Assembly (NCBI GenBank): GCA_963703015.1
Contig: OY969779.1
Coordinates: forward strand, 2,232,001 to 2,296,000
Source of the DNA: Methanobacterium_B sp963703015
Lineage (GTDB): Archaea; Methanobacteriota; Methanobacteria; Methanobacteriales; Methanobacteriaceae
Length of the DNA stretch: 64,000 nt
Direction of reading: 5' to 3'
This document shows, in pieces, positions 58,235 to 64,000 of the stretch. The notes below the pieces were generated by a model. It was not told the DNA's origin. It searched no databases and saw only the letters and a program-made list of their open reading frames with translations. Position 1 is the first letter of the stretch. Each line of letters begins with the position of its first letter. A program made the translations under genes and the position numbers.

Positions 58235-59662
58235 TCATCCTTTAAATGATCTTTTAAATCCGTTAATCACATCCTTTGCCGATTGTATTAGGGGATGTTT
58301 TACTTTGACAGGTGTTTTCATTTTATCCAGCCTTTCTATTCTAAAGTATAGTGGTGGATGGGGATCCCATGCAAGCCATCGAAGGATATTTGATGATGAT
58401 CTTTCCATTTGTAACCTGTTAAATCCTATTTTTCTCAGAGATTCTGCAAGTACTTCTGGTTGGCCTATTTTAATGGCAGAAACAAGATCTGCTCGTGTTT
58501 CAAAGAATTTGGCAACGAAGAATATGGCTGCCATCACCACTATGATGTAAATGATTGGATTCAAAATCACCAACGGGAAGAAAAGGGTGAATCTCAAAAT
58601 AAATTCTATGGAAATGATGGAAAACAACACAACAGGGTCACGACCCTTTAAATGGCCCATTTCATGACCAAGCACACTTAATATTTCATCTTCTTCAAGC
58701 TCAACCAACAATCCAGTTGTTATTAACACTAAACCACGACTTGGAGCTGGGCCTGTTGCAGCTGCATTTGGCACCATGGTGTTGGAAATTACGATTTTAG
58801 GTATAGGTATGTTGAACTTAGATGCTGCAGTTTTTACTATGCTGTAAACATCCACTATCTTCACAAGACTACTGTCTGGACTGCATTTAAATCCATAGTT
58901 CTCGAAAATTTCCTCTCCAATTTCACAGGTTGGTTCCTTTCCAATTGCCAAAGACCTTTTATAGATATCATTTTTCATCTGAACAACTACATCGTTTCCA
59001 AATTTTTCTTTAAATGCAGTAAATTCTTCCACTGGAAGCTGATACTCAATTATATGAACATAGGGATTTGCCTCAGTGATCCTCCAATTGTTTCTGGCCA
59101 AGTAAATCCTGTCAGAAAGCAACACAATAACCAGCTGAAGCCCAAGTATGGCAATCACTGCAAAAACCAATCCAAGGAATATAAAAAACACGATGTTTAT
59201 TCCAAAAAAGAGTACGTATAAAAACAACAAGTTACTTCCAAACAACCTATCAGCAACTTTTTTCCCAGAATTTGGAGGCTCTTCAGGTATGATGTCTTCT
59301 CCCTCAACCCATGCAAAGTAGAGTGTGGACTGTCTTATGGACTCATGGAAAAATTGTACCGCAAGAATAAGTTCCTCTTTAATATTAGTAACAAACTTTT
59401 CGGGGGTGCTGTTGTAGGAAGTTATTTTAACATCCAAGGGTGATCCTGCAACTATTTCCACAAAAAGCTTCCATCCATATTCTGGATTTATAGCATAAAA
59501 ACTGAGTTTAGAATTGTTTGATCCGTTGATTTTGTTAACTGTATTAAAATTTTTTGGTTTAGACAATAAATAATATTTATAAATAAATTCAAGTACCTCT
59601 TTCATATGCGCCTGAGCAACGGCTATGTCTATGGCAAAATTATAGGTCCTTGTCATTTTCAC
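58235..59662 (-). CDS. M48 family metalloprotease (HtpX-like) with N-terminal extension
   Basis: 475 residues. The M48 part (about 235-475) has LGHEMGHLKGRDP (HExxH zinc site) and FETRADLVSA (third ligand Glu). Two helices lie at about 147-185 and two more follow the HExxH. The first 145 residues form a soluble domain not seen in standard HtpX (about 290 residues), so it is a longer archaeal type. Probably degrades misfolded membrane proteins. SD GGTGA precedes the ATG. Confidence 0.85.
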   Translation of the reverse strand: MKMTRTYNFAIDIAVAQAHMKEVLEFIYKYYLLSKPKNFNTVNKINGSNNSKLSFYAINPEYGWKLFVEIVAGSPLDVKITSYNSTPEKFVTNIKEELILAVQFFHESIRQSTLYFAWVEGEDIIPEEPPNSGKKVADRLFGSNLLFLYVLFFGINIVFFIFLGLVFAVIAILGLQLVIVLLSDRIYLARNNWRITEANPYVHIIEYQLPVEEFTAFKEKFGNDVVVQMKNDIYKRSLAIGKEPTCEIGEEIFENYGFKCSPDSSLVKIVDVYSIVKTAASKFNIPIPKIVISNTMVPNAAATGPAPSRGLVLITTGLLVELEEDEILSVLGHEMGHLKGRDPVVLFSIISIEFILRFTLFFPLVILNPIIYIIVVMAAIFFVAKFFETRADLVSAIKIGQPEVLAESLRKIGFNRLQMERSSSNILRWLAWDPHPPLYFRIERLDKMKTPVKVKHPLIQSAKDVINGFKRSFKG

Positions 59663-59960
59663 CAGCTATAAAAATAATTGACAATTATTATATGGATTTA
59701 ATGGATTAAGTAATTTTAGAAATGTGATAATATGATGGTAATCAAATTTTTATCTGAAAAATACCGAAAAATCAATAAACCACACCAGTATAGGAAGTTT
59801 TTATGTTTAGGGATGTTGGATAAATAGTTCAAATCATAGTTTAAAGGAACATATTTATATGTTCGTATTGCCAACTTTAATAATCATAATATTTCAATGG
59901 ACTCATAAGATTTAAGTTAACTAATGGGTTTTTTTTGATGAAATGTAGGAGGTTAAAAAT
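59663..59960 (+). promoter_or_regulatory. divergent intergenic region with TATA palindrome at 59847-59864
   Basis: GAACATATTTATATGTTC (59847-59864) has perfect 8-bp arms GAACATAT/ATATGTTC around TT, with a TATA box (TTTATAT) in its centre. It is 97 bases before the mfnB TTG. No other feature is visible in the region. Confidence 0.45.
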
Positions 59961-60674
59961 TTGCTTCTCTTAATAAGTCCAATAAATGCAGAGGAGGCAC
60001 TAGAATCTATTGAAGGTGGTGCCGACATAGTAGATGTTAAAAATCCAAAGGAAGGATCTCTTGGAGCTAATTTTCCATGGGTAATCAAGAATATCCGGGA
60101 GATAACTCCTGAAGGCATGCATGTAAGTGCAACTTTGGGTGATGTTCCATACAAACCAGGTACAGTATCACTTGCAGCTGCTGGAGCAGTTGTTTCAGGT
60201 GCTGATTATATTAAAGTAGGTCTTTACGGAACCAAAAACTACGATGAAGCTTTAGAAGTTATGGAAAATGTGGTTAAATCTGTTAGGGAATTTGATGAGG
60301 ATGCATTGGTTGTTGCATCTGGATACGCTGACGCACACAGAGTAGGGGCAGTGGATCCCATGGAAATTCCACGTGTAGCTGCCGATGCAGGAGCAGATCT
60401 TGCAATGGTAGACACAGCAGTAAAAGATGGGAAAACCCTCTTTGATTTTATGGATGTTGAAAAACTTCAAAAATTCAATGACACAATACATGAGTATGGG
60501 CTGAAATCTGCCCTTGCAGGTTCAGTTAAAAAGGATCAGCTTAAATTACTCCATGATATAGGATGCGATGTTGTGGGAATAAGGGGAGCTGCCTGCACAG
60601 GCGGGGACAGAAACAATGGAAGGATAGACAGAACTGCTGTGAAGGAATTGAAGGATATGATAGAAAACTTTTAA
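59961..60674 (+). CDS. mfnB: (5-formylfuran-3-yl)methyl phosphate synthase
   Basis: Makes the furan precursor of the methanogenesis cofactor methanofuran from two glyceraldehyde-3-phosphate molecules. 237 residues, TIM barrel. LLLISPINAEEALESIEGGADIVDVKNPKEGSLGANFPW is the family start, with the catalytic Lys in DVKNPKEGS; GLYGTKNYDEA and GIRGAACTGGDRN are later motifs. Start TTG with SD GGAGG 9 bases upstream. Confidence 0.95.
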   Translation: MLLLISPINAEEALESIEGGADIVDVKNPKEGSLGANFPWVIKNIREITPEGMHVSATLGDVPYKPGTVSLAAAGAVVSGADYIKVGLYGTKNYDEALEVMENVVKSVREFDEDALVVASGYADAHRVGAVDPMEIPRVAADAGADLAMVDTAVKDGKTLFDFMDVEKLQKFNDTIHEYGLKSALAGSVKKDQLKLLHDIGCDVVGIRGAACTGGDRNNGRIDRTAVKELKDMIENF

Positions 60675-60752
60675 AGTTTTAAAATCTAATATAAAAGAAA
60701 TTTAATACAGTTTTTTTGCGGATTACATTTAATCCAAGGAAACTGAAGGTAA

Positions 60753-60817
60753 GGGTTTAAAGAGATTTAAACCCAATTAACTATTTGAACAACCTTTTAA
60801 GGGTTGGAGGTATTTAT
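60753..60817 (+). promoter_or_regulatory. two-hairpin leader before guaB
   Basis: GGGTTTAAA (60753-60761) and TTTAAACCC (60766-60774) form a perfect 9-bp inverted repeat with GAGA between. A second repeat, CAACC and GGTTG around TTTTAAG, lies at 60790-60806, directly before the SD GGAGG. Either these are operators or the leader RNA folds so that the SD is affected. Confidence 0.45.
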
Positions 60818-62305
60818 ATGTTCTCGGAAAAATTGATTAATGCACCAGAAGGGTTTACTTTTGACGATTTTTTGATGTTACCATCAGTATCTTCAGTTGA
60901 ACCTAAGGACGTTGAAACTACGACCCAAATTTCAAGAAATTACAGAATTAACATCCCAATAGTTAGCTCTGCCATGGACACAGTAACAGAAGGAGAAATG
61001 GCCATAGCTTTAGCTCAAGAAGGAGGTTTAGGTGTTATACACCGAAATATGACCATTAATGAGCAGATTAATGAGATTAGAAAGGTTAAACGGTCTGGTG
61101 ATCTTACAATACGTGATGTTATCACCATCAGTCCAGAAGCATCCATAGTAGATGCACAGGAAATTATGGATGATGAAGAAATAAGTGGACTTCCAGTTGT
61201 TAGGGATGGAACAGTCGTAGGTATAATAAGTCGGAGAGATGTAAAACCTATTTTAAATTCTGATCCAAAGAGGATGGTTCAAGATATCATGACAGAAGAA
61301 GTTGTCACAGTATCTGAATCCACCACACCTGAAGAGGCCCTTGATATAGCCTATGAAAACAAAGTTGAGAGACTGCCTGTTGTTGAGGACGGCAATATTG
61401 TAGGCATACTCACAATGAGGGATATACTTGAAAGAAAAAATTTCCCAAATGCATCCCGAGATAAAAAGGGCAGATTCCTAGTGGCCGCAGCAACAGGACC
61501 ATTTGATCTTGATAGGGCAATGGCCCTTGATGACGCAGGTGCAGATATAATTGCAGTGGATTGTGCACACGCACACAAACCAAGCATTGTAGATTCTGTT
61601 AGAACCATGAATCAAAATATTGATGCAGATCTTTTAGTAGGTAACATAGCCACAGGAGAAGCTGCTGAAGACCTCATGGCTGCAGAAGTTGATGGATTCA
61701 AAGTGGGTATAGGTCCAGGTTCCATATGTACAACCAGGATCATATCTGGAGTTGGAGTGCCTCAACTCACAGCAATATCATCGGTGGCAGATGTTGCCAA
61801 AGACCATGGAGTTCCAGTAATAGGAGATGGTGGTTTAAGATACTCTGGAGATATTGCAAAAGCCATAGGGGCCGGAGCAGATGCAGTTATGCTTGGAAGT
61901 CTTCTTGCAGGAACACACGAAGCACCTGGTGATGTTGTTATCATGAACGGAAGAAAGTTCAAACAATACAGGGGAATGGGTTCATTAGGAGCCATGACTG
62001 GTGGAGTTGGAGCTGGAACAGACCGCTACTTCCAGGAAGTTAAGGGACCAATGAAACATGCAAAACTCGTGCCTGAAGGAGTTGAAGGAGTAGTACCATA
62101 CAAAGGACCTGCAAATGAAATTCTATTCCAGTTAATTGGTGGAATAAAGGCATCATTTGGTTACTGCGGAGCAAACAATATAAAAGACATGCAGAAAAAG
62201 GCTAAATTCGTAAGAATTTCTCCAAGTGGAATGACAGAAAGCCATCCACACGACCTCACAATAACCAACGAGAGTCCAAACTACCCAACTACAAGATTGT
62301 TGTAA
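60818..62305 (+). CDS. guaB: IMP dehydrogenase
   Basis: Oxidises IMP to XMP, committing to GMP. 495 residues from the ATG at 60818 (SD GGAGG 7 bases upstream; an earlier frame start at 60785 lies in the leader). Core begins FTFDDFLMLPSVSSVEP. Two CBS domains are at about 95-210 (TIRDVITISPEASIVDA; MTEEVVTVSESTTPEEA). Catalytic Cys is in GIGPGSICTTRIISGVG and the flap region has GMGSLGAM. Complete. Confidence 0.96.
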   Translation: MFSEKLINAPEGFTFDDFLMLPSVSSVEPKDVETTTQISRNYRINIPIVSSAMDTVTEGEMAIALAQEGGLGVIHRNMTINEQINEIRKVKRSGDLTIRDVITISPEASIVDAQEIMDDEEISGLPVVRDGTVVGIISRRDVKPILNSDPKRMVQDIMTEEVVTVSESTTPEEALDIAYENKVERLPVVEDGNIVGILTMRDILERKNFPNASRDKKGRFLVAAATGPFDLDRAMALDDAGADIIAVDCAHAHKPSIVDSVRTMNQNIDADLLVGNIATGEAAEDLMAAEVDGFKVGIGPGSICTTRIISGVGVPQLTAISSVADVAKDHGVPVIGDGGLRYSGDIAKAIGAGADAVMLGSLLAGTHEAPGDVVIMNGRKFKQYRGMGSLGAMTGGVGAGTDRYFQEVKGPMKHAKLVPEGVEGVVPYKGPANEILFQLIGGIKASFGYCGANNIKDMQKKAKFVRISPSGMTESHPHDLTITNESPNYPTTRLL

Positions 62306-62458
62306 ACCAACATCAAAACCCTTTTTTTATATTTTATTTCAAAAATTAATGAGGATCACCTATTATCTTACGATCCAAAATAACATAGCTATTTTATTAT
62401 CCAGTTTTATAATAAAAATATGGATATGGATTGACAATAAAATATAGGTCAGAACATC

Positions 62459-63079
62459 ATGAAATCTGTAATAGTTTTATGTGGAGGGCTAAGTACAAGG
62501 ATGGGTCAGGATAAGGGATCCATGAATTACCATGGTAAACCCATGATCGTACATGTACTTGAATCCTTAAAACAGGTTGCAGATGAAGTAATGTTGGTAC
62601 TCAGAAATGAAGTTCAGTACAACAGATACAAAAATTTACTATCAAAACATGCTATTTTAGAATCTTCAAACTTCAAAATATTGATGGATACAGTAAATGA
62701 TAAAGGACCCCTTGGAGGAATTTATACAGGTATTAGTGCAATTAATTCTGATAAGGCTCTGATTGTTCCATGTGATTCTCCATTCATTTCCAAAGAATTG
62801 GTTACACAGATCTTTAAAATCTCTAAGAACTACCCTGATTATGAATCATTAGTACCAATATGGCCCGACGGCAATATGGAACCACTTCACTCCATTTACC
62901 CAGCTAACTCCAAAGAAATAATAGATGATCTCCTTATGAAGGATCAAAAAAATGTTAAAGCCTTAATAAAAAGGTTAAAGGTTAAGTACATAGAAATTGA
63001 AGAATTTAACCTTCCAAAGAAAAGTTTTCTCAATCTAAACAGTCCCCAAGATATTTCAAAGGTAGATTTGGGTAAATAG
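62459..63079 (+). CDS. mobA: molybdenum cofactor guanylyltransferase
   Basis: Attaches GMP to molybdopterin for Mo/W enzymes such as formylmethanofuran and formate dehydrogenases. 206 residues. LCGGLSTRMGQDKGSM is the nucleotide-binding start and PLGGIYTGISA and VPCDSPF follow. AGGTC lies 9 bases before the ATG. Probably single-gene transcript. Confidence 0.9.
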   Translation: MKSVIVLCGGLSTRMGQDKGSMNYHGKPMIVHVLESLKQVADEVMLVLRNEVQYNRYKNLLSKHAILESSNFKILMDTVNDKGPLGGIYTGISAINSDKALIVPCDSPFISKELVTQIFKISKNYPDYESLVPIWPDGNMEPLHSIYPANSKEIIDDLLMKDQKNVKALIKRLKVKYIEIEEFNLPKKSFLNLNSPQDISKVDLGK

Positions 63080-63290
63080 AAATGAAAAATTTATGTTGGA
63101 CAGGGATACAGAAGGGAAACTTGAAAAACATTTTTAAATCAAAACAATAAAAACTAGTTTTAGATATTGAACTCATGAATTTCTGATCTTCGACTCTGGA
63201 AAACAGCTTAGAATAAAAAATAATTAAACGAAATCAAACAAAAAGGGAAGCTAGCTATTTTTTTAAATTTTCAATATGGGGGTTTAAAAT

Positions 63291-63938
63291 TTGTTTACAA
63301 CAGAATCTCAATTGGCTACCGATGCATGGAAAACTGTTTTGAAACAGATCATGGAATTTGGAGACGAAATTGAGGATGAAAATGAAGAATTTACCAAAGA
63401 GTTACTCAACGTAGTAGTAAAAGTAAATGATCCTATTAATTCCCAACCTCCCGAGGGTTACTTCACAATAAACAAATTTAAACGGTGTGAAAACCACTTC
63501 TTAGATTCTGAGAGCAGATTGGATGGAACTGACTATGGCAACAGAATAAGAAGTCATTTTGGATTTAAAATCGGAAGAGATGTATACAGCATCCGGACAG
63601 ATCAAATAGAATCAGTATTGGTTCGTTTGAAACGTAACAGTACCACAAGAAGAGCAATTATAACTGTTTTTGATCCTTCGATTGATCATTACAAAGATAA
63701 TGTACCTAGCATGGTAATGATAGACATTAAAATTCGTAAAAACAGGCTTTACCTAACTGCTGTTTGGAGAAGTGATGATTATTATGGTTCCTGGATTAAA
63801 AATTTCTTTGCACTTAAAGGGCTCTCAAAATATCTTTCAAACCATCTTAAAATTAAGATGGGACCTATAACAATCCATTCTGTGAGTGCACATATTCACA
63901 AAAGAAACTACAAAGATGTTTTGAATATGAAAATTTGA
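63291..63938 (+). CDS. thymidylate-synthase homologue with Ser at the catalytic Cys site
   Basis: 215 residues of the ThyA fold, archaeal short type. Conserved: RTDQIESVLVRL, RRAIITVFDPSIDHYKDN, WRSDDYYGSWIKNFFALKGL and SVSAHIH. In ThyA the motif after DN-P is PC; here it is PSMVM (Ser140, codon AGC), so the thiolate that attacks C6 of dUMP is absent. dTMP synthesis by the normal route is therefore unlikely; it may be a different nucleotide enzyme or non-catalytic. Start is TTG at 63291 with SD GGGGG 8 bases upstream. Confidence 0.75.
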   Translation: MFTTESQLATDAWKTVLKQIMEFGDEIEDENEEFTKELLNVVVKVNDPINSQPPEGYFTINKFKRCENHFLDSESRLDGTDYGNRIRSHFGFKIGRDVYSIRTDQIESVLVRLKRNSTTRRAIITVFDPSIDHYKDNVPSMVMIDIKIRKNRLYLTAVWRSDDYYGSWIKNFFALKGLSKYLSNHLKIKMGPITIHSVSAHIHKRNYKDVLNMKI

Positions 63939-64000
63939 TTTTTTCGGTAAATTAATAATTATGTTCCGTTTAAATTAGTCAATCAAGATCTATAGATGGG
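63939..64000. other. window end, non-coding
   Basis: No start or SD visible in the last 62 bases. Confidence 0.4.

Overview
The window reads as a stretch of a pseudomurein-walled methanogen chromosome, order Methanobacteriales, most like Methanobacterium. The evidence is pseudomurein-binding repeats on secreted proteins, a methanofuran biosynthesis gene (mfnB), an archaeosine-type tRNA-guanine transglycosylase (tgtA), an archaeal SecF-SecD pair, NAC, a RecJ-like DHH protein with an N-terminal zinc-finger region, AT-rich TATA promoters and frequent TTG starts behind strong Shine-Dalgarno (SD) sequences. No tRNA, rRNA, CRISPR array, insertion sequence or prophage was recognised.

Layout. 1-2113: the cut end of rmlD, a Thr/Pro-rich membrane-anchored protein and decayed membrane-protein genes. 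2376-12605: a cell-surface cluster. It holds four plus-strand secreted proteins (pseudomurein-binding and/or transglutaminase-like) and minus-strand M14-like and papain-like secreted proteins, with a decayed PLP-enzyme fragment and a 37-residue peptide gene between them. 12950-20636: oxidative stress (rubrerythrin and superoxide reductase), a PAS histidine kinase, a RecJ-like protein, endonuclease III and a small GTPase. 20641-29871: aroA, valS, a heat-shock pair, pheT and pyrI. 30048-39152: a cation exchanger, SecF/SecD, flavodoxin and arginine biosynthesis (argC, argB, argJ), broken by an 840-base region with orphan leader sequences. 39248-46462: a tightly coupled operon tgtA, nac, phosphoesterase, NYN RNase and GGDD-palm membrane protein, with an MnmC-like methyltransferase upstream. 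46803-55235: an iron-sulfur flavoprotein, then glycosyltransferases and a flippase for surface polysaccharide. 55349-63938: LutA/LutB-like proteins, a second M14-like protein, an M48 protease, mfnB, guaB, mobA and a thymidylate-synthase homologue.

Two points stand out. First, the four adjacent surface genes at 2551, 3986, 5066 and 6338 have good SD sites and textbook signal peptides but no ATG, GTG or TTG at the right place; the codon there is ATT in three and ATC in one. Second, a GGDD palm-domain protein, a class III cyclic-nucleotide-phosphodiesterase-like enzyme and a NYN-type RNase carrying a duplicated accessory domain are encoded with zero or one base between stop and start, in one unit with tgtA and nac. 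This is a candidate nucleotide-signalling and RNA-cleavage module. Both are inferences from sequence alone.
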